The notes beneath the pieces were generated by a model that did not search any database, was not told the origin of the DNA, and worked only from the letters and a program-made list of their open reading frames with translations. Shown piece after piece: positions 7,301 through 13,314 of a DNA stretch of 13,314 nt (position 1 is its first letter; the number at the start of each line of letters is the position of its first letter). Origin of the DNA: UBA1724 sp016302315 (lineage in GTDB: Bacteria > Verrucomicrobiota > Lentisphaeria > Oligosphaerales > Oligosphaeraceae). Position numbers and translations under genes: made by a program. The stretch is from positions 1-13,314 of the forward strand of contig JAEDNW010000066.1 of assembly GCA_016302315.1 (NCBI GenBank), in the 5' to 3' direction.

Positions 7301-8703
7301 GAGGCATTCAAAATCCCTTTCTCTTCCATCCGACTTTTCTGGCGGGACACATTCTCCCAGTCGCTTTGCCCCTGATAGGGCCAGCAGATCGCCGTATCCG
7401 CCGACCCAAGATAGATTCCCCGGCGCGTCCAGGCATCCTGCGCTTCCGCCCCCTGTTCGTAGCGCACCAGCCCCGTCAAATAAGCCTCCAGGGAGTTCAG
7501 ATCCCCCACGGGGAGGCGTCCCAGGAAAAGGTCCGGATAGGCCAAATCCCCCTCTCCCGCCAGGAGGGCATAGGGGACATCGGTGCAGATTTCCCGATAA
7601 GGAGGCGTGAGGGGATAGGAGTCGGCGGAGGAGAATTGGTAGGGGGGGATTTGCCGCAGGTCTCCCAGAAGGAGGAGATGGGTTGCTCCTTCCTGCTCAT
7701 ACCAGGTGCGAGCCTGTTGAAGGACGGCATCCCGTCCTTCTCCCGTTTCCTGGGGATAGGAGGCCTCCAGCACGGTCCAGCCCAGGGAGCGTCGCCACTG
7801 GAGATACTGCTGCAGGGCCTCGGACTCCTTCCAGTCGGAGGGGATCACCACTCCCAGGGTGCCCACAGGGGCGGTTTCGGCGGCGGCAAAGGTTGTCCCG
7901 TTCACAAAGAGGCGCCTCTGGAGGGTGGCGAAATCCTGCTGGGCATCCGCCTGGGGAGATTCTGCGGCCGTGGAGCGGAGCACCAGGGTTCCCCGGGTGG
8001 CGATGCGGTAGACTCCCTGCTGGAAATCATACTGGCAGGGCGTCAGGCTGACGCCGCTTCCCTGGATCCCCCGGATCTGGTAGTCCGAGGAGAGCCAGGC
8101 CGCCGGAGGAAGCCCGTTTCCGGTGACGCTCCCATACTCCGCCGGAATCTCCCGGGAAGCCAGGGAAGACATCCGGGGTTCCGAAGCCAGCCGGGGACCC
8201 GTTCCCGGCCGGGGCCAGGGAGCCGCCCGCTCCTCCACCGCGTCTGCCCGCCACTCCACCGTGACCTCCGCCCCGGGAAGGGTGCCATACTGCAGGGAGA
8301 ACCAGGGAATCCGGGGCTGCCCCAGGGCATTCCGGAGAGGAGTCCCCTCCACCTGAAGGACGCTCCACACCCGGCCCTCCTCGTCCGTCTCCTCCACCAG
8401 AGCATAGGCGGGGAGAGAGAATTCCAGGACGCACTGGGAGGGGGTGCAGGAGAGAATACGGAAGGGGCCCCGCTGGGGCAGCCCCTCTGCCGCCGGAGCC
8501 TGGGGGGCAAGGTCCTCCCGATCCACCATCCACGTTCCCGCCGCCGGCGTCAAGATCTCCACCGGAGGAGGAATCAGCGCCGGCGCAGAGGACATCCCCG
8601 TCGAGACGGAGGCCTCCCCCCTTGGGCGCAGCGCCCTTTCTCCCAGCATCCAAAGGAGAAGAACCCCCAGAAATATCAAGGATAGGCCAAGAATGCGACG
8701 CAT
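4303..8703 (-). CDS. Exported gingipain-like C25 cysteine peptidase fused to a degenerate M14 carboxypeptidase-like domain
   Basis: This 1466-residue protein has an N-terminal hydrophobic segment (5-20) for export or anchoring, with no obvious cleavage site. Residues 280-672 resemble peptidase family C25: a Rossmann-like part (LGVVIPSDW, HLLLLGDLRQIPPY, PDLFLGRLPVGD), then LLLYLGHGH with candidate catalytic His502 and TPVCDAGRLD with candidate nucleophile Cys535. A beta-sandwich (about 675-760) and one EF-hand-like calcium loop (D762-x-N-x-D-G-x-V-x-N-x-E773) follow. Residues about 898-1152 have M14 topology, but the zinc His are Ser952 and Arg1073 and the substrate-binding Arg is lost (VELDWGYP), while Glu955 and Glu1129 remain. 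A CarboxypepD-regulatory-like fold (1156-1205) and two C-terminal GWNL-type repeats (1342-1400, 1412-1460) complete it. AAGGAG (8714-8719) lies ten bases before the ATG. The peptidase call is from motifs; the substrate and surface location are inferred. The gene sits four to 58 bases upstream of mnmA. Confidence 0.88.
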   Translation of the reverse strand: MRRILGLSLIFLGVLLLWMLGERALRPRGEASVSTGMSSAPALIPPPVEILTPAAGTWMVDREDLAPQAPAAEGLPQRGPFRILSCTPSQCVLEFSLPAYALVEETDEEGRVWSVLQVEGTPLRNALGQPRIPWFSLQYGTLPGAEVTVEWRADAVEERAAPWPRPGTGPRLASEPRMSSLASREIPAEYGSVTGNGLPPAAWLSSDYQIRGIQGSGVSLTPCQYDFQQGVYRIATRGTLVLRSTAAESPQADAQQDFATLQRRLFVNGTTFAAAETAPVGTLGVVIPSDWKESEALQQYLQWRRSLGWTVLEASYPQETGEGRDAVLQQARTWYEQEGATHLLLLGDLRQIPPYQFSSADSYPLTPPYREICTDVPYALLAGEGDLAYPDLFLGRLPVGDLNSLEAYLTGLVRYEQGAEAQDAWTRRGIYLGSADTAICWPYQGQSDWENVSRQKSRMEEKGILNASACFSDPSLQENLLCPEEVAAALNQGASLLLYLGHGHCLSFKTTNFHSLVAKTLSPSGRAAFWMTPVCDAGRLDHAMAEGGDECSDSYSPLGQALFQNVAGDFAALGAVMGSATTFWDPTIVQLDSFGESVAESRGPYRLATTGAYAARGMVESLAFCENYRAAYQEAKQEGTTMANGGYTAKDAIYHAWSIAFLGDPSALLRVGRQSPLEVACQWREGQLHCQVLGLLGEDGEKQPVSQAIVVFARNGEECAGRTDAEGQVVLTPESQEAALWGELRVLDASAPLQNYRVPLADGNGDGVVTNQEMFQWLSLWQKEYSGAEESQEALALRAAAVSQWQEVVPSREVSDVQEPVAGEVPAARLAKVTLPLTASALETAAGAGLPLLSRSEDSFTVRANEEEQSWLSAQNLSPLAVSSFPQVAPARSGKALRERMEEMSRRGWPFFRLSRLGTTASGEPLVALRVSFQEDTPKEVLPQVMLCAGLSGDEAASVETLMAFLEAAWQARTGQGDVTLREILERCVLWMAPLGNPEGYGTGTPQNGQGVELDWGYPANAGTLAQGTPLGWETLWSHPTCQGPQALSPQPEQLALARWVTLRHPSALVVLRQGDVALSCGKGTALALGEAWAQETGLPTPVTFTQRYPSAGRFPQWVEEYLEIPSLELSLDDAGRQQATSLFQSLLAVILEGQGGTVRDQETQAPIPYARVFRQEDGLSVSTDHQGRYFLPLPSESLGFQAEGWEEGASPALTPATAPLLLSLPEHIRFLPGVPGSQRFLGRHIPANSLARLSLESEGAWEVPEDSGAVCRRGDGFLDLLWLEAPSGSVSLALEVTPSSEAPGEIALAATLFTQEKGQETRRRVLLAPVEESFTLSWQAGWNLLSVPMEGIRPEDLPADGWFCWREGGFLPFQDRLLTPGEGYFAHFAAPGTKTLTGAWTDQGERSLEAGWHLLGPLSSHFPQEDSPVYTMGKEGWIPVAPESRALKPGEVHMRLLPKDGLVTP

Positions 8704-8729
8704 GGTTTTTCCGCTCCTTCCACGCAGGG

Positions 8730-8780
8730 AAAAAACGCCCAGGGCCTCCCTTCGGGGAAACTCCCCAATGAAGGCCCTGG
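8730..8780 (-). terminator. Intrinsic terminator after the PpiD-like gene
   Basis: CCAGGGCCT (8739-8747) pairs perfectly with AGGCCCTGG (8772-8780). The loop contains a second GGGG/CCCC pairing (8754-8757 with 8763-8766). On the minus strand the stem is followed within four bases by six T (8730-8735). It lies about 130 bases past the stop of the PpiD-like gene. It is also only 26 bases before the start of the C25 gene, so that gene needs read-through or a promoter overlapping this hairpin. Confidence 0.8.
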
Positions 8781-8912
8781 TATGATTTTGTTATCCCCCC
8801 GGATCACAGACGGAACCGCTCCGCCCCCTGGGACGGAGGACCGGAACGGCCCGGAATCCCTCCCCCCCTGCCGCCGGAAAGCCTCAGGAAACAGGGAGGG
8901 AAGGCAGGAAGA
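8781..8912. other. Intergenic spacer between the PpiD-like gene and its terminator
   Basis: About 130 bases of non-coding sequence lie between the stop of the PpiD-like gene and the terminator hairpin. It is GC-rich with G/C runs. I see no gene, repeat copy or convincing promoter in it, although a promoter for the C25 gene could be expected here. Confidence 0.4.
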
Positions 8913-11405
8913 CTACTCCCCGATTCGCTCGGTGTAGGGAGTATTGGGACGAAGCATGGTCTGGGAGTCCGCCTCCAGCTTCTGGAGGAACTCCACGACA
9001 TGGCGGCTCTGCTTCTCCGCCAGAAGACGTTCCTGCAGCTTGGTCCGCTCCTCCTGCTGGCTGTCGTCCTGGGCAGGCACCGCCCGGTCGGCCACGTAGA
9101 GCAGCTGATAGCCCACGGGGATCACCACGCTCTGGAAGCCCTGGCCCAGGGAGAAGGTCTGCTCCGCCCGGCAGGGGGCCAGCAGGACACCAGGTTTGGT
9201 CACCTTCTCCAGCTCCGCCACACAGGCCTGCAGGGAGATGTGCTTGGACTGTTCCACGGAGGTGATCACCGCCGTCCGGTTGGCAATGTCGTTGAGGCTG
9301 AAGCTGGGCAGCGCCGCAAAGGCCAGCTCTCCGGCGGCCTGGGCCAGATCGCCCCCGTTTTCCGCCAGAGCCTTCTCCAGGCGGACCTTCTCCTCGTTGG
9401 CCCGGGCCAGGGCCGCTTCCATCCGCTTCACCTCCAGGTAGCTCTGCTCCAGCATGCCGTAGGCCTCGGTGTCGCTGGCGGGATCGGAGAGATGGGCAGC
9501 CTCCACCGCCAGCAGCCCCAGGACATAGCAGTCATCCAGTCCGAAGACCGCATGGGAGATGGGGTTGGCCATGCCCGTCCGGTAGAGGGCGGCCACCAGT
9601 TCGCTATTGGCGGCGTCATACTGGGTGCGGGGATCCAGCTTCTCCACCACCTGGAACTTGGCCTCGGGAATCTTCTCCGCCATCTCCTGCATCAGGGCCG
9701 CCACATCGCACTTGGCCTCCCCCTCTCCCTGCTTCTCCTGGGCTTTCCACCAGGCATCGGAGAGGGCGGCGGCAAAGGCCTGGGCGGCGGCTTCCGCCAG
9801 CTTCCGGGCCTCCTGGGCCCGCAGATCTTCCCCAAGGCGTTCCCGGACATCCTCCAGGGTCTTGCCCTCGAATTCGGCGGCACGGGCCTGGAAGGCGGCC
9901 TCCACGGCGGCCTGCTCAGGCTCGGCCACGGCACCGGCGTAGGCGACGGGGGGGAAGGTGACCTGGGCGAAGCTGCGCATCTCGGGCACGTAGAAACGCT
10001 GGGTCAGGGCGAAATCCACCGTCTCCGCCGCAGCAGACAGGGTCTGCTGCTTCTGGGCCTGGCTGAGAGACTGGTTCTTCTCCAGCTCCTCCTGGCAGGC
10101 CATGAAGGCATCGTAGGGTCCCTTCACCTTGTCCTGGAAGAAGGCCAGGGCACGCTCCCGGAGGATGGCGGCGGCCACCACCCGGCGCAGGGCATCCTGC
10201 TCCGTCCCTTCCAGGGCAGGCAGGGCCTCAGGCATCTGGGTGGGCTGCTGATCCACCACCATGGCCACCGCCACAAAGACATCCGTGGGAATCATGGCGG
10301 TGACGCCGCCGGGCTCGCCCACATTGCGGATGGCGTCCGCCAGGCGGGGCTGATTGCCCAGGCCCTGGATGGCATTCCCCAGGGAGACCACTCCCGTGGG
10401 CATCACCACGGCGCCCTGACGCTCCGCCTGGGCGCGGAATCTCTCCACCCGGTCCTGGATCTTCTCGTCCTGGACCGGCACCTGGAACTCCCGATAGAGC
10501 TCCAGCGCCTGCGTCCGGGCCCGGGAACGCACCCGCTCCTGGGTCAGCGCCTGGCGAATCTCCTCCTTGACCTCGGAAAGCTCCTTGCCCTGATACACCG
10601 TGTTCTTGTTGGTCTCGTAACGCTGGGCAATCTCCTCCTCCGTGGGCTGGGCCTGCTCGCCCATCTCCTGGCCCATCCGGTCATAGCGAAGCACCGCCAC
10701 CAGGGCATTCCGGGAATCGGGCAGGCGAATCTCGCCCCGGCGCTCCTGGAAGTACTTCTGGAGTTCCTCCTCCGTGGGCTGGGCATCCTGGGGCTGAACC
10801 GCCACCGTGGCGCATTGGAGAGTGTATTGGGCCAACTGGGCATCCAGCTCCTCGCCGGTCACCGTCACCTCGCCACGGACCTGCTCCATGACACGCTCCA
10901 GCACAATTTCCTCCCGCACCACCTGGTCGAACTCCACGGGGATGAGCCCCAGAACGGTGCCGGCGGTCTTCAGCAGGGCCTCAAACTGCTCCTTCACAAA
11001 CTTCCCATTCTCATCCTGGACCATGGAAATCTTCTGGATGCGGGCCTGAAGATCGGCATCCCCGATTCCCTTGTCCAGCCCCTTCTCCTTTCCATAGTGG
11101 AGAAGGCGCATGCGGTTGAGGGTCTCCTGGAAGAGGGCCTCCCCCTGGCTGGAGAAGGTTTCCCCGAAGAACTGGGGATTCTGGAACCACAGGCTGAGGG
11201 TGGTCTTGGCCATCTCCTTCCGCACTTTCTCCACGCCCAGGGTCTTCCCGTACATCTCGCCGAAATCCTTCAGGCGCTCCTGACCGCCGCCCATGCTGCC
11301 CGGGGTCACGAAGATGACGAAGGTGGCGATGATGACAATCAGCAGGACGAAGTAGGTCAGCTTCGCATGCTTTTCAAAGTAGCGGTTGAAGTGGGAAATG
11401 AACAT
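8913..11405 (-). CDS. PpiD/SurA-like membrane-anchored periplasmic foldase
   Basis: This 830-residue protein has a short cytoplasmic N-terminus (HFNRYFEKHAKLTY), a single transmembrane segment (about 17-34, FVLLIVIIATFVIFV) and a large periplasmic part, the PpiD layout. Residues about 95-215 resemble the SurA/PpiD N-terminal chaperone domain: NGKFVKEQFEALLKTAG is followed by a helix with FDQVVREEIVLERV, as in PpiD 'Y..xL...G.....F...vR'. Later segments repeat helical 'PTEEELQKYF' and 'PTEEEIAQRY' motifs and end in a Gln/Glu-rich helix. I cannot find the hallmark parvulin motifs, so catalysis of prolyl isomerisation is doubtful; LADAIRNVGEPGG (near residue 355) may be a degenerate remnant. It is longer than E. 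coli PpiD (623 residues). No Shine-Dalgarno sequence precedes the ATG. It lies between rpe and the exported C25 protein, which it might help fold (inferred from proximity). Confidence 0.8.
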   Translation of the reverse strand: MFISHFNRYFEKHAKLTYFVLLIVIIATFVIFVTPGSMGGGQERLKDFGEMYGKTLGVEKVRKEMAKTTLSLWFQNPQFFGETFSSQGEALFQETLNRMRLLHYGKEKGLDKGIGDADLQARIQKISMVQDENGKFVKEQFEALLKTAGTVLGLIPVEFDQVVREEIVLERVMEQVRGEVTVTGEELDAQLAQYTLQCATVAVQPQDAQPTEEELQKYFQERRGEIRLPDSRNALVAVLRYDRMGQEMGEQAQPTEEEIAQRYETNKNTVYQGKELSEVKEEIRQALTQERVRSRARTQALELYREFQVPVQDEKIQDRVERFRAQAERQGAVVMPTGVVSLGNAIQGLGNQPRLADAIRNVGEPGGVTAMIPTDVFVAVAMVVDQQPTQMPEALPALEGTEQDALRRVVAAAILRERALAFFQDKVKGPYDAFMACQEELEKNQSLSQAQKQQTLSAAAETVDFALTQRFYVPEMRSFAQVTFPPVAYAGAVAEPEQAAVEAAFQARAAEFEGKTLEDVRERLGEDLRAQEARKLAEAAAQAFAAALSDAWWKAQEKQGEGEAKCDVAALMQEMAEKIPEAKFQVVEKLDPRTQYDAANSELVAALYRTGMANPISHAVFGLDDCYVLGLLAVEAAHLSDPASDTEAYGMLEQSYLEVKRMEAALARANEEKVRLEKALAENGGDLAQAAGELAFAALPSFSLNDIANRTAVITSVEQSKHISLQACVAELEKVTKPGVLLAPCRAEQTFSLGQGFQSVVIPVGYQLLYVADRAVPAQDDSQQEERTKLQERLLAEKQSRHVVEFLQKLEADSQTMLRPNTPYTERIGE

Positions 11406-11505
11406 GATGCTTTTGGGGGGATGGTTCCTAGGATGGTTGGGTCCTAGATGGGATCAGAGAAAAAGGGGAAGAGAGGGAGGGGAGGGAGTGTCCCCGGGAT
11501 GGGCC

Positions 11506-12201
11506 TCAGCGCAGGGCCTCGATGGCACGGCGATAGTCCCCGTCCGGACAGCGGAAGACGCTGGAGCCGGCCACCAGGACATCCGCCCCGGCCTCCCGGC
11601 ACAGGGCCGCCGTGGCCGCCCCCACGCCGCCGTCCACCTCCAGGCGGATGGGTTTGCCCAGGGCGTCGATGGCCTTCCGGAACTCCCGGATCTTGGGCAG
11701 CTGATCCTCCCGGAAGGACTGCCCGCCAAAGCCCGGCTCCACCGTCATCACCAGCACCATCTCCACTTCCTCCAGATAGGGGAGAATGGCCGAGGCAGGC
11801 GTGCCGGGACGCAGGGAGATGCCCGCCGTGCATCCCATCTCGTGGATGGCCTGGATGACCTGGGAGGGCTGGGAGACCGCCTCCACATGGAAGGTGATGT
11901 GGTCCGCCCCCGCCGCCTGGAAACGGGGCGCGTAGGTCAGGGGATCGGAAATCATCAGGTGGACATCGAAGAGCATCTCCGAGAGGGGACGCAGGGCCTT
12001 CACCAGATCCGCCCCGAAGGAGAGGTTGGGGACGAAATGCCCGTCCATGATGTCCAGATGCAGGGCCTCCGCCCCCCCCTTCTCCACGGCGGCCACCTCC
12101 GTGGCCAGGGTGTCATAGCGGGCGGCCAGCAGAGAGGGGGCAATCCAGGGACGTCCAAAGGGGAGCTGGTTCACCTTGCGGGCAGGACGGGTTCCAGACA
12201 T
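11506..12201 (-). CDS. rpe: Ribulose-phosphate 3-epimerase
   Basis: This 231-residue cytoplasmic TIM-barrel enzyme interconverts D-ribulose 5-phosphate and D-xylulose 5-phosphate in the pentose phosphate pathway. All signature segments are present: IAPSLLAA, HLDIMDGHFVPNLSFG (48-63), DVHLMI (79-84), VEPGFGGQ (154-161) and EVDGGV (188-193). The metal and acid-base residues His48, Asp50, His81 and Asp190 are therefore intact. The N-terminus carries about ten residues (MSGTRPARKV) more than many homologues. The ATG at 12201 is preceded by a pyrimidine-rich stretch with no Shine-Dalgarno sequence, so a start a few codons further in cannot be excluded. The gene begins about 35 bases after the rpmB terminator and is followed after 100 bases by the PpiD-like gene. 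Confidence 0.97.
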   Translation of the reverse strand: MSGTRPARKVNQLPFGRPWIAPSLLAARYDTLATEVAAVEKGGAEALHLDIMDGHFVPNLSFGADLVKALRPLSEMLFDVHLMISDPLTYAPRFQAAGADHITFHVEAVSQPSQVIQAIHEMGCTAGISLRPGTPASAILPYLEEVEMVLVMTVEPGFGGQSFREDQLPKIREFRKAIDALGKPIRLEVDGGVGAATAALCREAGADVLVAGSSVFRCPDGDYRRAIEALR

Positions 12202-12236
12202 GGGGGAGAGAAAGGGAAAGGGGGTGGGGAGAGAAA

Positions 12237-12270
12237 CAAAAAGACGGCCCCGCGGAGGCGTGGCCGTCTT
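12237..12270 (-). terminator. Intrinsic terminator after rpmB
   Basis: AAGACGGCC (12241-12249) pairs with GGCCGTCTT (12262-12270). An inner CGC-ggag-GCG continues the stem after one mismatch. On the minus strand it runs into TTTTTG (five T at 12238-12242). It lies about 70 bases past the rpmB stop codon and about 35 bases before the rpe start, so rpe needs read-through or its own promoter in this short gap. Confidence 0.85.
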
Positions 12271-12339
12271 GACCGGAATGCTGCAGGGTCCGATGGCCCT
12301 TGAATCAGAGAAGGCGCAGGGGAAATTCCCCAGGAGAAC

Positions 12340-12567
12340 CTAGGGCTTCTCCACCTTGCCGGCGCGGATGCAGGCGGTGCAGACGGTGATGCGCTTCACG
12401 CCGCCGTTGACCAGGGCGCGCACGCTCTTCAGGTTGGGCTTGAACTCACGCTTGGTGTTCTTCACCACGTGCATACCGATACCGCCCTTCTTCTTGGCCA
12501 GACCGCGCCGGGTGATGTGACCGCCGCTGGTCTTGTGCTTGCCGCAGATCTCGCAGATTGCTCCCAT
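12340..12567 (-). CDS. rpmB: 50S ribosomal protein L28 (bL28), zinc-ribbon form
   Basis: This 75-residue protein of the large ribosomal subunit starts MGAICEICGK and contains GGHITRRGLAKKKG and KSVRALVNGGVKRITVCTACIRAG, typical of bL28. Two Cys pairs, C5-x-x-C8 and C63-x-x-C66, form the zinc-binding (C+) version; many bacteria have a Cys-less paralogue for zinc shortage. AGGAAG (12573-12578) stands five bases before the ATG and fixes the start. The reading frame stays open far upstream, through the tRNA gene, but that extension is not protein-like. tRNA-Lys lies 53 bases upstream on the same strand and may share its promoter. A strong terminator follows. Confidence 0.97.
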   Translation of the reverse strand: MGAICEICGKHKTSGGHITRRGLAKKKGGIGMHVVKNTKREFKPNLKSVRALVNGGVKRITVCTACIRAGKVEKP

Positions 12568-12620
12568 GATGTCTTCCTCTCGTTCTATGAATGGTAATGA
12601 TATGGAAAAGAAACGGAAAA

Positions 12621-12696
12621 TGGTGGGACGGACGGGATTCGAACCCGTGACCACTGCATTAAAAGTGCAATGCTCTACCGACTGAGCTACCGTCCC
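12621..12696 (-). tRNA. tRNA-Lys (anticodon UUU)
   Basis: The minus strand folds into a complete cloverleaf: acceptor GGGACGG/CCGTCCC, D-arm GCTC/GAGC with GTCGGTA in the loop, anticodon loop CTTTTAA (anticodon TTT), T-arm ACGGG-TTCGAAT-CCCGT and an encoded CCA end. The length is 76 bases. The anticodon-stem closing pair is a T-G wobble. It reads AAA/AAG codons and is a substrate class of MnmA, which is encoded about 8 kb downstream on the same strand. Confidence 0.98.
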
Positions 12697-12811
12697 GGCA
12701 CTTCGCCTCACCCCCAGGGAAAGGATATCCCCCTCCCCCGTCACACAGAAAGGGAAATCCCCTTCTGTCTGCCTGGCTTCAGGCCTGGCGGGCTGGTGTG
12801 GAAAACTGCTT
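12697..12811. other. Leader region between the tRNA-Lys promoter and tRNA, with a hairpin
   Basis: No gene is present. ACAGAAaGGG (12745-12754) and CCCCTTCTGT (12759-12768) form a ten-pair stem with one mismatch and an AAAT loop. CCTGgcttCAGG and CAGGCCTG palindromes follow at about 12771-12787. No T-run follows the hairpin on either strand, so I do not call it a terminator. It may be a processing structure in the tRNA precursor. Confidence 0.4.
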
Positions 12812-12840
12812 AATATACTCCCGTCCGTGAGATTTTTCCA
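12812..12840 (-). promoter_or_regulatory. Candidate promoter for tRNA-Lys and rpmB
   Basis: On the minus strand TGGAAA (12835-12840, 4 of 6 matches to the -35 consensus) is separated by 17 bases from TATATT (12812-12817, 5 of 6 matches to the -10). It would start transcription near 12805, about 110 bases before the tRNA. The region around it is AT-richer than its surroundings. This is judged only by similarity to the sigma-70 consensus. Confidence 0.45.
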
Positions 12841-12885
12841 GCCCCCCTCCCGTTTCCCCCATTGCTCCGCCCCAGCCGCCCAAGT

Positions 12886-13165
12886 GAACCCCGCTTGTCG
12901 GGGTGACAGGATCGATAAACGGGGGTGAAGCGTTAGCGGGAACCCCCGGGGGCTAGAATGTATCCAGGCGGGGGCACGGGGGTGTCCCCCGGATTTGGCG
13001 CTATCACCATCCACCCAGAACCCCGGAGGGGTGGCAGGATCGATAGACGGGGGTGGAGCGTAGCGGGAACCCCCGGGGGCGGTGGAGCGTAGCGGGAACC
13101 CCCGGCAGCGGCACCCCCCGGGGGCACAGGATGCTCCGAAAATGGTCTACAATGGGCGAGCGTTT
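12886..13165 (+). repeat. Dispersed GC-rich composite repeat cluster, copy C (two core units)
   Basis: The first unit has CCCCG-cttgt-CGGGG, GACAGGATCGATAAACGGGG, GCGGGAACCCCCGGGGG and then CTAGAATGTATCCAGGCG with G-runs (12889-12994). A second unit follows with CCCC-ggag-GGG, GGCAGGATCGATAGACGGGG (13031-13050) and two tandem copies of a 25-base piece ending GCGGGAACCCCCGG (13052-13076 and 13081-13105). The tail AATGGTC-n6-GGGC-n3-CGTTT (13141-13164) matches copy A. Both units have the same orientation as copy A. The region from 12841 to the window end holds no convincing gene. Confidence 0.82.
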
Positions 13166-13314
13166 TTGAGACTTTCGAGCGTTAGCGGCCCAGGGAACGT
13201 CGGTACTTTTAGAAGGATTTATCCTACAGGGGATGGCGGGATGGGGGAGCGGGGATCCCACCGAAACTCTAGGAAATAGATATAACCATGGACAGCATGG
13301 CTTCCTTACCCCTG
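13166..13314. other. Right-edge intergenic sequence; possible start of an unseen gene
   Basis: This 149-base stretch has no assignable gene. AAGGAT-tt-ATCCT (about 13212-13225) is a small palindrome. An ATG at 13288 opens a frame that reaches the window edge after nine codons (MDSMASLPL), too short to judge. The bases around it (CCATG-gacag-CATGG) form a short dyad that resembles a box at 1654-1668. Confidence 0.3.

Noticed and set aside
4201..8685. Several long + strand open frames opposite the C25 gene (for example 4201-5499, 5509-7206, 7366-8685)
   Set aside because: They are rich in Gly, Arg, Pro and Gln with no recognisable family. The minus strand encodes C25 and M14-like motifs throughout the same region.
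9000..11447. Very long open frame (815 codons) on the + strand opposite the PpiD-like gene
   Set aside because: The translation is dominated by Leu, Gly and His in simple patterns and shows no domain. The opposite strand has a clear transmembrane anchor and a SurA/PpiD-type domain. It is an effect of GC-rich codon use.
11428..11447. CTAGG/CCTAG inverted pair between rpe and the PpiD-like gene
   Set aside because: Only five base pairs with no T-run or promoter nearby; likely chance.
12568..13014. Upstream in-frame extension of rpmB reaching through the tRNA gene into repeat copy C
   Set aside because: It would translate a tRNA gene and repeat DNA, and L28 starts at MGAICEICGK with a ribosome-binding site five bases before it.
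12933..13261. Short minus-strand open frames with recurring 'LHPRLSILPPL'-like peptides, also at 2193-2378
   Set aside because: They are translations of the dispersed repeat cores; the shared peptides reflect shared DNA, not a protein family.
1..13314. CRISPR array, insertion sequence or prophage genes
   Set aside because: The repeats are GC-rich modules without regular spacers, and no transposase, integrase or cas-like protein is visible in any frame.

Overview
The window is GC-rich bacterial DNA. It looks like a PVC-group organism, most likely Verrucomicrobiota or Lentisphaerota. This is an inference from three things: a very large secreted gingipain-like (C25) protein ending in 'GWNL' beta repeats, a long PpiD/SurA-type membrane foldase, and abundant dispersed GC-rich intergenic repeats. 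Ribosome-binding sites are mixed. Clear AAGGAG or AGGA sites precede the C25, Bax-inhibitor and L28 genes, but none is visible before the GNAT, TetR, rpe or PpiD-like genes.

Layout, left to right. Positions 1-145 hold a repeat cluster (copy A) cut by the window edge. Next comes a small + strand module: a candidate TetR-type operator inside a weak promoter (about 218-246), a GNAT acetyltransferase (349-972) and a TetR/AcrR regulator (994-1593). It is followed by a decayed thioredoxin-like gene (1669-2144) with no start codon, no second active-site Cys and a frame break. An inverted repeat cluster (copy B, 2143-2292) and a hairpin (2303-2339) then separate this block from a long minus-strand series.

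The minus-strand series, read in the direction of transcription, is: tRNA-Lys(UUU) (12621-12696), rpmB/L28 (12340-12567), a terminator, rpe (11506-12201), a PpiD/SurA-like foldase (8913-11405), a terminator, a 1466-residue C25 peptidase fused to a degenerate M14 carboxypeptidase-like domain (4303-8703), mnmA (3168-4244) and a Bax-inhibitor-1 family membrane protein (2345-3034). The right edge carries a third, larger repeat cluster (copy C, about 12886-13165).

How the parts fit: tRNA-Lys, L28 and MnmA belong to translation and tRNA modification, and MnmA thiolates U34 of tRNA-Lys(UUU), the tRNA encoded here. The membrane foldase lies directly upstream of the giant exported C25 protein and could assist its folding, which is inference from proximity only. 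The GNAT-TetR pair looks like a self-regulated accessory module. The main points of interest are the C25 plus pseudo-M14 architecture, an MnmA without the usual second catalytic cysteine, the modular repeat family, and the decayed redox gene.
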